Shown here piece after piece: positions 8,179 to 17,774 of a stretch of DNA of 64,000 bases. The stretch is from contig NZ_JALLIK010000110.1 in assembly GCF_023093595.1 (NCBI RefSeq), forward strand, positions 1 to 64,000. Reading direction: 5' to 3'. The translations under genes and the position numbers were made by a program. The notes under the pieces are model-generated. The model was not told the origin of the DNA, did no database searches, and saw nothing but the letters and a program-made list of their open reading frames with translations. Source of the stretch: Thauera aromatica_A (lineage in GTDB: Bacteria; Pseudomonadota; Gammaproteobacteria; Burkholderiales; Rhodocyclaceae). How positions within the stretch are numbered: the first letter of the stretch is position 1; each line of letters opens with the position of its first letter.

Positions 8179-9491
8179 TGTTTCTCGAGCAGAACCCCCA
8201 TATCGACTATGCAGCGCTGAAGGCGGCGGTCGAAGCCGAACTGCAGCGCCCACCCGGGCGTGTGCCGCCACCGGCGCCGCTGCGCACGCCACTGGCAAAC
8301 ACCTCGCCCGCACCAGGACTGCCCCAGTCCACCGTGGCCAGCAGCATTGGCGCCCGCCTGCAGCGCTGGCCGCGGGTGTATGGCCTTGCACGCAAGGGGT
8401 GGCACGGCTTGCGGGCGGCGATGGTGGCGATACGCAAGCGACCGGTGCTGCATTACTGCGTACGCTGGGCACGCTGGCAGGTGAGCCTGCCCAAGCTGGC
8501 CGACCTGCTTGCTGCACAGGCGGCGCAGGCGGACCAGCAACGCGCCGTTTTGCTGCGGCTGGAACACACGCTGACCCAGCGGCAGAACGTGCTACAGGCC
8601 GAAATCGAACGAATGGAACACCGCCTGGGCACGCACCTGAGTGCAAATACTGCAGAGCACGCCCGCATCGAGGGACAAGCGGTGTTGTTGCGCGAGTCAT
8701 TGGACAACCTGCAACAAGTCTGGCAACGCTTCAAGTCAGAAGCAGCGCAGGTGCGTACCGCGGGCACGCAGGCAAAGACAAGCACTTCGGTGAGTTCTGC
8801 TGCCGGGGCCCCGCTCTCGACGGTGATGGATAAGTTCTACCAGGACTTCGAAGACGCCTGGCGCGGCCCGCAGGCGGTAATCCGTGAACGGGTGGCACAT
8901 TACTTGCCGCGGGTAACCGCTGCAGGCGCCGGCACCCCCGACGCCCCGCTGACAGACCTGGGCTGTGGCCGGGGTGAATGGCTGGCGGTGCTGACCGAGG
9001 CCGGGCTGACCGCCTTTGGCGTGGACAGCAATGCCACGGCCATTGCCCGTACTCAGGCTCAGGGGCTGACCGCCTTCGAAGCCGACGTGGGCGAATGGAT
9101 GAGCGCCCGTGCCTCCGAATCCCTGGGAGCCGTCAGCGCGCTGCATGTGGTGGAACACCTGCCTTTCGAAGTGCTGGTCCGCACCCTGGATGAAGCGCTG
9201 CGGGTGCTGCGCCCGGGCGGCCTGCTGATTCTGGAAACGCCGGACCCGGCCAACATCATGGTGGCGACGAGCAGCTTCTGGCTGGACCCCAGCCATTTGC
9301 GGCCGATTCCGGCCGATTTGCTGGCCTTTACCGTGCGCTCGCGCGGCTTTGAGGCGGTCGAGATCGAGCGCCTGCACCCGGTCGATGAAACCCTGTGGTT
9401 TACGGCCGGACACGAGGTGGGTGACCGCCTGAACAGCCTGCTGTACGGCCCGCAGGACTACGCCATCATCGCCCGGAAGCCGCAGGCATGA
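8178..9491 (+). CDS. Coiled-coil SAM-dependent methyltransferase, probable chain terminator
   Basis: The 437-residue product has two parts. Residues about 110-200 form a long coiled coil (AQADQQRAVLLRLEHTL to LDNLQQVWQRFKSE). Residues about 215-437 are a class I methyltransferase with motif I LTDLGCGRGEW (about 257-267), acidic loop GVDSN and post-motif HVVEHLP (about 323). In E. coli O8/O9a the terminator WbdD combines a methyltransferase with a coiled-coil ruler that sets chain length, and the exporter Wzt recognises its cap. By position and architecture this protein could do the same. However, it lacks the kinase domain and carries the coiled coil on the N-terminal side. The acceptor sugar is unknown. 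Confidence 0.75.
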   Translation: MFLEQNPHIDYAALKAAVEAELQRPPGRVPPPAPLRTPLANTSPAPGLPQSTVASSIGARLQRWPRVYGLARKGWHGLRAAMVAIRKRPVLHYCVRWARWQVSLPKLADLLAAQAAQADQQRAVLLRLEHTLTQRQNVLQAEIERMEHRLGTHLSANTAEHARIEGQAVLLRESLDNLQQVWQRFKSEAAQVRTAGTQAKTSTSVSSAAGAPLSTVMDKFYQDFEDAWRGPQAVIRERVAHYLPRVTAAGAGTPDAPLTDLGCGRGEWLAVLTEAGLTAFGVDSNATAIARTQAQGLTAFEADVGEWMSARASESLGAVSALHVVEHLPFEVLVRTLDEALRVLRPGGLLILETPDPANIMVATSSFWLDPSHLRPIPADLLAFTVRSRGFEAVEIERLHPVDETLWFTAGHEVGDRLNSLLYGPQDYAIIARKPQA

Positions 9492-10570
9492 GGCCGCTGA
9501 ACGTGCGTGCGGTGCATCAGCTGACCCCGGCCATCAGCAAGGACGACGGGGTGTCGAATGGGATATTCTTTACGCGTACCTTGCTGCGCGAAATGGGCTA
9601 TGAATCGGAGATCTATTCATTCACCACGCCACCGTCGCTGAGTGGCGAGGTGCACTTCCCGACCAGTTGTCCGGATGACGAGGACCAGGTGCTGCTGGTG
9701 CACCACGCACTGGGGCACGAGTTCGGCGACTGGATCGAGGCGCGCAAGGCGCGGCGGGTGATGGTGTATCACAACATTACGCCCGCGCATTTCTTTCCGC
9801 TCGAACACCCGGTGCATGGGTTGTCCCTGAAAGGCCGCAATATGCTGGCGCGGTGGCAGGCGCAGGGCACCTTTGCCACCTGCATTGGCGATTCGGACTA
9901 CAACAGCGCCGAGCTGATCGAGTTGGGCTATCCGCTGGTGCGAACCATCCCCTTGCTGGTGGATGTGGACGACTGCCTGGCCAAACCCTGGAACGAAAAG
10001 ATCGTCGCGGACCACGCCGACCGGTTCACGATTCTGTTCGTGGGGCGACTGACGCCCAACAAGTGCCAGCACGATTTGCTGCGGATGATGCAAGTATTGC
10101 TGCCACACCTGGACCATCCGGCCGAGTTGCTGCTGGTGGGCGGTAGCGCCAGCGACAGCTATGAAGCCCGCTTGCGCGACGACATTGCCCACCTGGGGCT
10201 GCAAGGTTACGCGCACCTGATGGGCAAGGTCGATGAGGCAACTTTGTATGGTCTTTATCGCGCGGCGGATGTCTTCGTATGCCTGAGCGAGCACGAGGGG
10301 TTTGGCATGCCACTGATCGAAGCGATGCTGTTCGATACACCGGTGATCGCAGCCGATTTCGCCAGCGTGGCCGACACGATGGGCTGCGGCGGCCTGGTGG
10401 TGCGGGACAAATCCCCCGAGCCACTGGCCGCCACCCTCGCCTGCCTGGCGCGCGACCCCAGCCTGCGCGACGCGATGCTGGCCGGGCAGCGCGAACGTAT
10501 GAGCCGCTTCGCCCGCGACCGCCTGAAGCAGGACCTGGCCGGCTGCCTGCGTGAGATCGGTGTGTCATGA
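9488..10570 (+). CDS. GT4-family glycosyltransferase
   Basis: The 360-residue enzyme is a retaining GT-B glycosyltransferase of family GT4. The C-terminal lobe contains ILFVGRLTPNKCQHDLL and the E-x7-E motif EHEGFGMPLIEAML (about residues 267-280). The N-lobe starts HQLTPAISKDDGVSNGIFF. It overlaps its neighbours by 4 nt on both sides (ATGA), inside the wzm-wzt operon. It is closely similar over its whole length to the first third of the next protein, so the two arose by duplication. The nearest functional analogues are WbdB/WbdC-type mannosyl- or rhamnosyltransferases of ABC-exported O-antigens. Donor GDP-D-rhamnose or GDP-mannose is inferred from gmd/rmd nearby. Confidence 0.85.
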   Translation: MRPLNVRAVHQLTPAISKDDGVSNGIFFTRTLLREMGYESEIYSFTTPPSLSGEVHFPTSCPDDEDQVLLVHHALGHEFGDWIEARKARRVMVYHNITPAHFFPLEHPVHGLSLKGRNMLARWQAQGTFATCIGDSDYNSAELIELGYPLVRTIPLLVDVDDCLAKPWNEKIVADHADRFTILFVGRLTPNKCQHDLLRMMQVLLPHLDHPAELLLVGGSASDSYEARLRDDIAHLGLQGYAHLMGKVDEATLYGLYRAADVFVCLSEHEGFGMPLIEAMLFDTPVIAADFASVADTMGCGGLVVRDKSPEPLAATLACLARDPSLRDAMLAGQRERMSRFARDRLKQDLAGCLREIGVS

Positions 10571-13500
10571 GCCCGCCCCGCCCCCTTGCCGTGCATCAGT
10601 TCAGCCCCGCTGTGCTCGCAGCCGACGGGGCATCGAACGGCATGTTCTTGACCCAGCGCATGCTGCGCGAGCTGGGCTTCGTGTCCGAGATCTACGCTTC
10701 CATGATCGACCCCGCGCTGGCGGACGACGTGCGGCCGGCCGAGGACTATGAGGACGCGGCCGACACGCTGCTGCTGGTGCACCACACGCTCGGGCACGAC
10801 TACGGAGACTGGGTAAGCAGCCGCCGTGCGCGGAAGGTGCTGGTGTATCACAACATCACGCCAGCGCATTTCTTTGCGCCGGATCACCCGGTGCACGGCT
10901 TGTCCTTGCGTGGCCGGGCGATGCTGGCCGGCTGGCACGCCCAACGGACCTTCGATGCCTGCATCGGCATGTCGGACTACAACACCGACGAACTGAAGGC
11001 GCTGGGTTACGACACGGTGCGCACCCTGCCGCTGCTGGTGGATGTGGAGCAGTGCCTGGACGCCCCGTGGGACGCAACGCTGGCGGCACGCCATGAGGAC
11101 CGCTTCACGGTGCTGTTCGTCGGGCGGATTGCGCCCAACAAATGCCAGCACGATTTGCTGGAAATGATGGCCGCCCTGCTGCCGCGCATGACGCAGCCGG
11201 TGGAACTGATCCTGGTGGGCGGCACCTCCGATGCCGAATACGAGGCGCAGTTGCGGGCCGACATCCGCCACCGGGGGCTGACGGGCTATGTGCACCTGAC
11301 CGGCAAGGTGGACGCCGCCGAATTGTTTGCCTGGTATCGCGCCGCCAACGTGTTTGTATGCCTGAGCGAGCATGAAGGCTTTGGCATGCCTTTGCTGGAG
11401 GCGATGCTGTTCGATGTGCCGGTGATCGCCTGGGACAGCAGCAACGTGGCGGCCACGCTGGGCACGGGTGGGCTGGTGTGTCGCGAAAAATCGCCCGCGG
11501 CGCTGGCGGCGCTGGTCGCGCTGCTATCGCGCGAGCCTGGCCTGCGGCGGCACATGATCGAAGGCCAGCGTGAAAACCTGCGTCAGTACGACTACGCTCG
11601 CCTCAAGACCGGACTGGCGCGCTTCCTGGCCGAGTTGGGCATTGTGGCCCCATATTCCCCCGCCGCTGCCGACGATTTTGTGATGCGGCGGCAGATGGAC
11701 TGGCGAATCGAGGGGCCCTTCGACCGCCACTACAGCCTGGCCCTGGTCAATCGCGAATTTGCCCGCGGCTTGATGGCAGCGGGCGATTCGGTGAGCCTGC
11801 ACAGCACCGAAGGGGGGGGCGACTTTGCGCCGGATGTGGGTTTTCTGGCGGCCAATCCGGACCTGGCCGAGGCGTGGGCGCGCGGGCAAGCCAGCGGTTT
11901 TGCCGACGTTGCCACCCGTAACTGCTACCCGCCGCGCGTGACCGCCCTGCGCGGGCGCGACCGTTGGCTGCTGAGCTACGGTTGGGAGGAAAGCGGTTTT
12001 CCGGCCGCCTGGGTGGATGCGTTCAACGACCACCTAACGGGCATTACGGTGATGTCGTCGTTCGTGCAGCGTGTGTTGCAGGACAACGGGGTGTGCGTGC
12101 CCATCGAGGTAGTGGGTCTGGGGGCCGACCATGTGCTGCGCGCCGAATCCACGCCGACCGCCCTGCCGCTGACGCGGCGCGCAGGCTGCTTCACCTTCGT
12201 CCATATTTCGTCGGGTTTTCCGCGCAAGGGGCTGGATGTGTTGATGCGCGCCTGGGCCGCACGCTTCACATCTCGAGACCCGGTGCGCCTGGTGGTGAAG
12301 ACTTTCGCCAACCCCCACAACACCTTCGTAACCGACCTGGCCACCTGGCGCCAGGCGCACCCGGATGCCGCCGAAGTGGAACACATCGACGGCGACCTCA
12401 GCCCCGGCGCACTGCGGGCCTTGTACGAACTGGCGGATGCCTTCGTTGGCGTGGCACGGGGCGAGGGTTTCGGCCTGCCGCTGGCCGAAGCGATGTTGTT
12501 CGGCGTGCCGGTGGTGGCCAGTGCGCATGGTGGGCAGCGCGATTTCTGTACGCCCGAAACGGCGTGGCTGGTGGATTACCGCTATGCGCGGGCGCAGTCG
12601 CACTTCGGGCTGTTCAATTCGGTATGGGCCGAACCGGACGAGGCCGACCTGGGGGCGCAGTTGCGTGCGGTGTTCGAAGCCCCGGCTGCGGTGCGCGATG
12701 GACGTTGTGCCGCAGCGCGCGCCTTGGTCGAGTCGCGCTTTACCTGGGCGGCGGCCGTGCACAACCTGCGCATGGCGCGCCAGACCTTGGCGCCCACGAC
12801 GGTACGGCGCACGCCGGGCCGGGTTGCGCTGGTGTCGAGTTGGAACGCGCGCTGCGGCATTGCGGACTATGCGCACGCGCAAGTGCAGGCGTTTTCGCCC
12901 GCCGTGCTGCGCGTTTTTGCCAATGAAGACGAACATGCGTGGGACGACACCGCGGTGGCCGTCGAGCGCTGCTGGATCAGCGGCGCGCGCGACACGCTGG
13001 ATCGGCTGCGCGACGCCTTGCTGGCGTGGGCACCGGACGCGGTGTTGCTGCAGTTCAACTTCGCCTTTTTCGATCTTCCTGCGCTTGACATGCTGCTGCA
13101 GACCCTGACCGAGCGTGGCATTGCCTGCCACGTCGTGCTTCATGCGACGCGTGACGTAATGTGGGGCGACATCGAAAAGTCGCTCCGCCATGCCCGAACA
13201 GGTTTGTCGCGCTGCACACGGTTGATGGTGCATTCGATCGACGATCTGAACCGCCTGAAAGACATGGGACTGGATCACAACGCCATGCTGATACCGCACG
13301 GCATTCCGGCCTACACCGTGGATGTGGATCGGCGCAGCGCACTACGTGCGGCCACCGGCTTCAACCCTGAGGACGTGGTGCTGGGGTGCGGCGGCTTTCT
13401 GCTGCCGAACAAGGGCTATCTTGAGCTGGTGGAGGCCTTCGATCAGCTCCGTCCGAGCCAGCCAAACCTGCGGCTGCTGCTGCAGACACCCGAATACCCG

Positions 13501-13929
13501 GGCGAAGCATCTCGCAGCTACCGCGAGTTACTGATGAAGCGGATCACCGCATCGCCCTGGCGGGGTGACATCGTGCTGGAGACGAGCTTCCTGACTGAAA
13601 CGGAGACGCTGGACCGGCTCGCGATGGCGGACCGACTGGTATACCCGACCGGCGCCACCGGAGAGTCGTCGAGCGCATCGGTGCGCTGGGGGCTAGCCGT
13701 AGCGGCCCCCGTGGCGGTGACAACCTCGCCGATTTTTGCCGATGTACGCGAGGTGACCTATACCCTGCCCGGCCACCAGACAGGCGAGATCGTCGAGGGC
13801 TTGAAGCACTGGTTGTCACACCCGGACCCCTACGGAAACGAACGGGAGCGCTGGGCGGCCGACCATCGCTGGCCTGCGGTGTCGAAGCGGCTGTGGAACA
13901 TCGTGTGCGCAAGCTGCCAGCCTGGCTGA
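10567..13929 (+). CDS. Three-domain glycosyltransferase, probable polymerase
   Basis: A 1120-residue fusion of three GT-B units. Unit 1 (1-365) is a paralogue of the preceding glycosyltransferase, with E-x7-E motif EHEGFGMPLLEAML at about 267. Unit 2 (about 370-745) has SSGFPRKGLDVLM and ARGEGFGLPLAEAMLFGVP (about 628-646). Unit 3 (about 755-1120, from RVALVSSWNARCGIADYA) is a GT-B fold with GCGGFLLPNKGYLELV. It replaces the second glutamate region with YPTGATGESSSASVRWGLA, so its activity is less certain. Multi-GT proteins of this kind (WbdA) polymerise the repeat unit in ABC-dependent O-antigens. The start overlaps the upstream stop by 4 nt. The linkage specificity of each unit cannot be read from sequence. 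Confidence 0.85.
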   Translation: MSPPRPLAVHQFSPAVLAADGASNGMFLTQRMLRELGFVSEIYASMIDPALADDVRPAEDYEDAADTLLLVHHTLGHDYGDWVSSRRARKVLVYHNITPAHFFAPDHPVHGLSLRGRAMLAGWHAQRTFDACIGMSDYNTDELKALGYDTVRTLPLLVDVEQCLDAPWDATLAARHEDRFTVLFVGRIAPNKCQHDLLEMMAALLPRMTQPVELILVGGTSDAEYEAQLRADIRHRGLTGYVHLTGKVDAAELFAWYRAANVFVCLSEHEGFGMPLLEAMLFDVPVIAWDSSNVAATLGTGGLVCREKSPAALAALVALLSREPGLRRHMIEGQRENLRQYDYARLKTGLARFLAELGIVAPYSPAAADDFVMRRQMDWRIEGPFDRHYSLALVNREFARGLMAAGDSVSLHSTEGGGDFAPDVGFLAANPDLAEAWARGQASGFADVATRNCYPPRVTALRGRDRWLLSYGWEESGFPAAWVDAFNDHLTGITVMSSFVQRVLQDNGVCVPIEVVGLGADHVLRAESTPTALPLTRRAGCFTFVHISSGFPRKGLDVLMRAWAARFTSRDPVRLVVKTFANPHNTFVTDLATWRQAHPDAAEVEHIDGDLSPGALRALYELADAFVGVARGEGFGLPLAEAMLFGVPVVASAHGGQRDFCTPETAWLVDYRYARAQSHFGLFNSVWAEPDEADLGAQLRAVFEAPAAVRDGRCAAARALVESRFTWAAAVHNLRMARQTLAPTTVRRTPGRVALVSSWNARCGIADYAHAQVQAFSPAVLRVFANEDEHAWDDTAVAVERCWISGARDTLDRLRDALLAWAPDAVLLQFNFAFFDLPALDMLLQTLTERGIACHVVLHATRDVMWGDIEKSLRHARTGLSRCTRLMVHSIDDLNRLKDMGLDHNAMLIPHGIPAYTVDVDRRSALRAATGFNPEDVVLGCGGFLLPNKGYLELVEAFDQLRPSQPNLRLLLQTPEYPGEASRSYRELLMKRITASPWRGDIVLETSFLTETETLDRLAMADRLVYPTGATGESSSASVRWGLAVAAPVAVTTSPIFADVREVTYTLPGHQTGEIVEGLKHWLSHPDPYGNERERWAADHRWPAVSKRLWNIVCASCQPG

Positions 13930-13932
13930 GCC

Positions 13933-15339
13933 GTGATTTTCAGCAGCTATCCGTTTTTGTTGGTGTTCCTGCCGGTGATGCTGCTGGTGTTTGCGGTGTG
14001 CCGCAGACTGGGCCGCCCGGAGTGGGCCATTGCCGGTCTGCTATTGGGCTCGGTAGTGTTTTACCTGGCGTGGAGTTGGCGGGACGGTGCGGTATTGCTG
14101 GGCTCGATCCTGTTCAATTACGCCGTCGGCCAGCGCCAGGCGCCCACGCCGAGCAAGCGCTGGCTGAGCGTCGCGGTGACTGGAAACCTGGCGGTGCTGC
14201 TGTATTTCAAGTACGCCGCGTTCCTGCTGGCCTTTTTGCCCGATACACAGGCTTTGCAGTTCGTGCTGCCGCTGGGCATTTCGTTTTTCACCTTCCAGCA
14301 GATTGCCTGGCAGGTCGATCTGTACCAGCGGCGCATTACCGCCGATAGCGGTATCGCACGCTATGCCTTGTTCGTGTCGTTTTTCCCCCAGTTGATCGCC
14401 GGGCCGATCGTGCACGCGCGCACGATCATCCCCAAGCTCACGCGGGCATGGCTGGCGCGCCCCCTACCCTGGACGCTGGGGATGAGCCTGCTGTGCGTGG
14501 GGCTGGCGAAAAAGGTGTTGCTGGCGGATTCACTGGCGCCGGGCGTCGATGCGCTTTTCAGCGCGGCCGCCGGCGGGCAGGCACTGGATGCGCTGCAGGT
14601 GGCGACGGCAGCATTCGGTTATGGGCTGCAGCTGTATTTCGATTTTTCCGGGTACGCGGACATGGCCATCGGACTGGGCCTGCTGTTCGGCCTGCGTTTT
14701 CCGACCAATTTCCGCACACCTTATCGCAGTGTGTCCGTGGTGGAGTTCTGGCGACGCTGGCACATCACGCTGTCGCATTTCCTGCGCGATTATTTGTACG
14801 CGCCGCTGGGTGGAAACCAGGTTGGGCCGGTGCGCAGATCGTTCAACTTGGCAGTGACGATGCTGCTGGGTGGATTGTGGCATGGCGCGGGCTGGCAGTT
14901 CGTCGTGTGGGGCGGCCTTCACGGATTGATGCTTGCGGTGGCCCATGCCTGGCGACGCGGGGGCGGGCTGCGCATCCCGTCGTGGCTGGCCTGGAGCCTG
15001 ACGCTGTGCGCGGTGATGCTGGCCTGGGTGCCGTTTCGTGCGGCCTCGCTGGAGGTTGCGCTGGCCATGTATGGCGGTCTGCTGACACTCCCGAGCGCCT
15101 TCACCCTTCCCACATTCGAACTGCTGCTGACGGAGTTGGTGCAGCAGCAGGTCATCGGCGGACTGATCTGGGTAATTCCCCCGCTGCTTGTCCTCGCCAC
15201 ACTGGGGCGAAACAGTCTTCAGTGCTGCCTGAGCCTTGGCGATCGCGCCCGCGGGGCGGTATGTGTTGCGCTGATGCTGATGGTATTGAAAGCGCTGGCG
15301 GAACGCCCGGATCGGGCATTTTTGTATTTCAATTTCTGA
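13933..15339 (+). CDS. MBOAT-family O-acyltransferase (AlgI-like)
   Basis: The start is GTG at 13933, 3 nt after the previous stop. The 468-residue polytopic protein carries the MBOAT/AlgI signatures QLIAGPIVHA, LYFDFSGYADMAIG, EFWRRWHITLSHFLRDYLY (about 270) and the catalytic histidine region LGGLWHGAGWQFVVWGG (about 312). AlgI-type proteins pass acetyl groups across the inner membrane to a periplasmic SGNH partner that acetylates the polysaccharide. The next gene supplies such a partner. In this operon it most likely O-acetylates the exported glycan or a lipid-linked precursor. It is intact and of normal length for the family. Confidence 0.92.
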   Translation: MIFSSYPFLLVFLPVMLLVFAVCRRLGRPEWAIAGLLLGSVVFYLAWSWRDGAVLLGSILFNYAVGQRQAPTPSKRWLSVAVTGNLAVLLYFKYAAFLLAFLPDTQALQFVLPLGISFFTFQQIAWQVDLYQRRITADSGIARYALFVSFFPQLIAGPIVHARTIIPKLTRAWLARPLPWTLGMSLLCVGLAKKVLLADSLAPGVDALFSAAAGGQALDALQVATAAFGYGLQLYFDFSGYADMAIGLGLLFGLRFPTNFRTPYRSVSVVEFWRRWHITLSHFLRDYLYAPLGGNQVGPVRRSFNLAVTMLLGGLWHGAGWQFVVWGGLHGLMLAVAHAWRRGGGLRIPSWLAWSLTLCAVMLAWVPFRAASLEVALAMYGGLLTLPSAFTLPTFELLLTELVQQQVIGGLIWVIPPLLVLATLGRNSLQCCLSLGDRARGAVCVALMLMVLKALAERPDRAFLYFNF

Positions 15340-15348
15340 ACCAGGGCG

Positions 15349-16341
15349 ATGAAACAGGCCCGCTCACTGCACTTCATCCTCAGCGCCATCATCACGCTGC
15401 TAACACTCGCCGCGCTCTGGCTGGTTGTGGTGGCGAGCCTTGCAGGCCGCCCTCACGCGTATAACCAATGGGTGGAGCAGGCTTATGCGTACAAAATTGC
15501 CGCAGCCAATACGATTGAGGGCCCGAGGGTGGTGATCGTGGCGGGGTCGAGCGCCATGTTCGGGATCGACTCGGGTTTGCTCAGCCGCGCGCTAGGCCGG
15601 CCGACGGTCAATCTGGGTGTCAATGCCGGGGTGCTGGCGCCATTCATCATCGATCGAGCACGACAGATCCTACGCCCGGGCGACTGGGTGATTCTGCCGC
15701 TGGAATACCCGCTGTATCACGACGAAGGGGTGATCAACCGGCAGTTCATCGACTTTTACGCCACTCATCCTCTACCGATCAGCGAAATCGGTTGGTGGCG
15801 CTGGTTGCAACTGATTTGGCAGTTACCGCTTGAGCGCGTGCTGGAGGGATATCGAGGCTTACCGCCAGGCTTTCATGTTGCGGGGCTGTATGGCCCACAA
15901 AACCTGGATGCCAGGGGGGATCAGATCAATAGCGAAACGGCACACCGCACCGATGCAATGAAAGCCGCCGTAGAGCAATCGACACCAGAGCAGTATGGTG
16001 CGCGTGCCCTGCGGGGCGGCGCAAGCTGGGCACGGTGGCGGGCATTGGCGCGGCACATTGAAACGATGGGCGGGTGTGCGATTTTCGTGCCGCCTGCCAT
16101 GCTTTATCGCCCAAGTTATCGGAACAATGCAATCGAACGTGATTACTACGAGACGCTGCCCGAAGTGGCGCGCTCAAATGGATTGAGCTACGCGGGAGAA
16201 CCGTTCGATTTTATGTACGAAGAAGAAGCCTTCTTCGATACGAATTTTCATCTGACGGCGGAAAGGCGCGTGGAGCACACCAACAGACTTGCGACAACGG
16301 TTTCGGACGCAATCGGCCAATCTTGCATGCGGAATGACTGA
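15349..16341 (+). CDS. Membrane-anchored SGNH-like acetyltransferase partner (AlgJ/DltD-like)
   Basis: The 330-residue protein has one N-terminal membrane segment (FILSAIITLLTLAALWLVVV) and a periplasmic domain. Its nucleophile block is VIVAGSSAMFGIDSGLL (GSS at about 67) and the catalytic Asp-His pair is FFDTNFHLTAE (about 294-304), the D-x-x-H of SGNH hydrolases. Such proteins complete MBOAT acetylation systems. Here it lies 9 nt after the MBOAT gene and is the last gene of the operon. It shows no close resemblance to a named family member, so only the fold-level function is claimed. Confidence 0.7.
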   Translation: MKQARSLHFILSAIITLLTLAALWLVVVASLAGRPHAYNQWVEQAYAYKIAAANTIEGPRVVIVAGSSAMFGIDSGLLSRALGRPTVNLGVNAGVLAPFIIDRARQILRPGDWVILPLEYPLYHDEGVINRQFIDFYATHPLPISEIGWWRWLQLIWQLPLERVLEGYRGLPPGFHVAGLYGPQNLDARGDQINSETAHRTDAMKAAVEQSTPEQYGARALRGGASWARWRALARHIETMGGCAIFVPPAMLYRPSYRNNAIERDYYETLPEVARSNGLSYAGEPFDFMYEEEAFFDTNFHLTAERRVEHTNRLATTVSDAIGQSCMRND

Positions 16342-16351
16342 GATCAGTCAT
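16334..16351 (+). terminator. Hairpin overlapping the operon's last stop codon
   Basis: ATGACTG (16334-16340) pairs with CAGTCAT (16345-16351) around AGAT. A short T-run (16371-16375) follows only after 19 nt, so intrinsic termination is doubtful. It lies between the convergent ends of the polysaccharide and secretion operons. Confidence 0.3.
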
Positions 16352-16401
16352 AAGCTGCTGACTGTGAACGATTTTTCATGCTTCGGCCCTCCCGGGCACC
16401 C

Positions 16402-17772
16402 TCACCCCCGCCCCAGCCACCCATTCACCTCCTCGATGCTCCGCGCCCGGTCCATTCCCACCAGTGCGCGCAGCCGCACCCGCGACACCAGATACAGGTA
16501 GCGCGCTTCGGCCAGGTCGCGCAGCGTGGTCTGCAGCTGCTGTTCGGCGTTGAGCACATCCACCATCGTCCGACTGCCGGCCTCGAACGAGCGTTTGCTG
16601 GAGGCGACCAGCTGTTGCGCCGAGCGCACCGCCTGCTCCAGCGCCCTGACCCTGAGCACCCCCTCGGTGACGCCGCGGTGTTCGCGATGCACGCGCACGG
16701 CGAGGTCGCGGCGGGTGGCTTCGAGGTTTTCTTCAGCGCGCACCTGCTCGGCGATGGCCTGGCGGGTGGTGGAACTGACGTAGCCGCCGGCGAACAGCGG
16801 GATGTTCACCTGTACGCCGATCATGTGGTTGGTGTAGCTCGAACTCGGCGAAGTGACGTTTTCGCTGCCGCTCTTGGAGATCTGCGCCACCGCGTCGACG
16901 GTCGGGTAGTGGCCGCCGCGGGCCTTGGCGATCTCGGCTCGGGCGGCTTCGACCCGGGCCTCGAGAGCGCGCACTTCGGGGCTGCTTTCTTCGGCGAGGC
17001 GGACCCATTCGCTCACATCGGCGGGCTCGGGCGGCAGCAGCGGCAGGCGCTGGGCGTCGACCGGGAGCAGGGTGTCGACCGGCCGGTCGATCAGGATTTC
17101 GAGCTGGCGGCGGGTGAAGTCCACGTGCTGGCGCGCGCTCAGCTCGTCGGCGGTGTTCATGTCGAGCCGCGCCTGGGCTTCGTCGATGTCGGTGCGGGTG
17201 CCGTAGCCGGCCTCGAGCGACTTGCGCGCGGCATCGAGCTGGGTGGTGGTGACGGTCTTCTGCTTGAGCACCAGTTCGAGCGCATCCTGCGCCAGCAGGG
17301 CTTCCATGTAGGCGCCGGTGACGCGTGCGCCGAGGTCCTGCAGCTCGCGTTCCAGTGTCGCTTCGGCGTCATCGACGACGAAGCCGGCCTGGCGCAGGCC
17401 GGCGAACAAGGGCATGCGGAACAGCGGCTGGCGTAGCTGGAGGGTCTGGTTGTAGCTGAAATACTCCTCGCCGAACTCGACGTCGCGCCCCAGCGCGTTT
17501 TCCTGGGTGCGGTCGATGTCGTTCTTGTTGCGGCCGAGGTTGATCGCGATGTTCGGCATCAGCTGGGCCTGCGCCTGCGGCAGGCGCTCGACCGCCGAAT
17601 CGCGCGCGGCGCGCGCAGCGCGGACGCGGGCATCTTCGGCGAGTGCGGCCTGGTAGGCCTGCATCAGGTCCAGGCTCCAGGCCGGAGCGTTGAGCACGCC
17701 GAGCAGGCCGGCCACCGCCAGGCGGCGCATCCACTGGCGAGGCTGCCGGCGGCGGGAGGCGTCGTCGCGCAT
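16402..17772 (-). CDS. TolC-family outer membrane channel of the type I secretion operon
   Basis: The 456-residue protein starts at ATG 17772 with GAGGAG 5 nt upstream, 2 nt after the adaptor gene's stop. A signal peptide (MRRLAVAGLLGVLNAPAWS) is preceded by a 14-residue basic extension, so the internal methionine at residue 15 is an alternative start. The mature part has the duplicated alpha/beta-barrel repeats of outer membrane efflux proteins (LDLMQAYQAALAEDARVRAA; VPLFAGG-like NIPLFAGGYVSSTTRQ). It would form the outer membrane duct for the ABC-HlyD exporter encoded upstream. It is the last gene of that operon. Confidence 0.9.
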   Translation of the reverse strand: MRDDASRRRQPRQWMRRLAVAGLLGVLNAPAWSLDLMQAYQAALAEDARVRAARAARDSAVERLPQAQAQLMPNIAINLGRNKNDIDRTQENALGRDVEFGEEYFSYNQTLQLRQPLFRMPLFAGLRQAGFVVDDAEATLERELQDLGARVTGAYMEALLAQDALELVLKQKTVTTTQLDAARKSLEAGYGTRTDIDEAQARLDMNTADELSARQHVDFTRRQLEILIDRPVDTLLPVDAQRLPLLPPEPADVSEWVRLAEESSPEVRALEARVEAARAEIAKARGGHYPTVDAVAQISKSGSENVTSPSSSYTNHMIGVQVNIPLFAGGYVSSTTRQAIAEQVRAEENLEATRRDLAVRVHREHRGVTEGVLRVRALEQAVRSAQQLVASSKRSFEAGSRTMVDVLNAEQQLQTTLRDLAEARYLYLVSRVRLRALVGMDRARSIEEVNGWLGRG

Positions 17773-17774
17773 GC

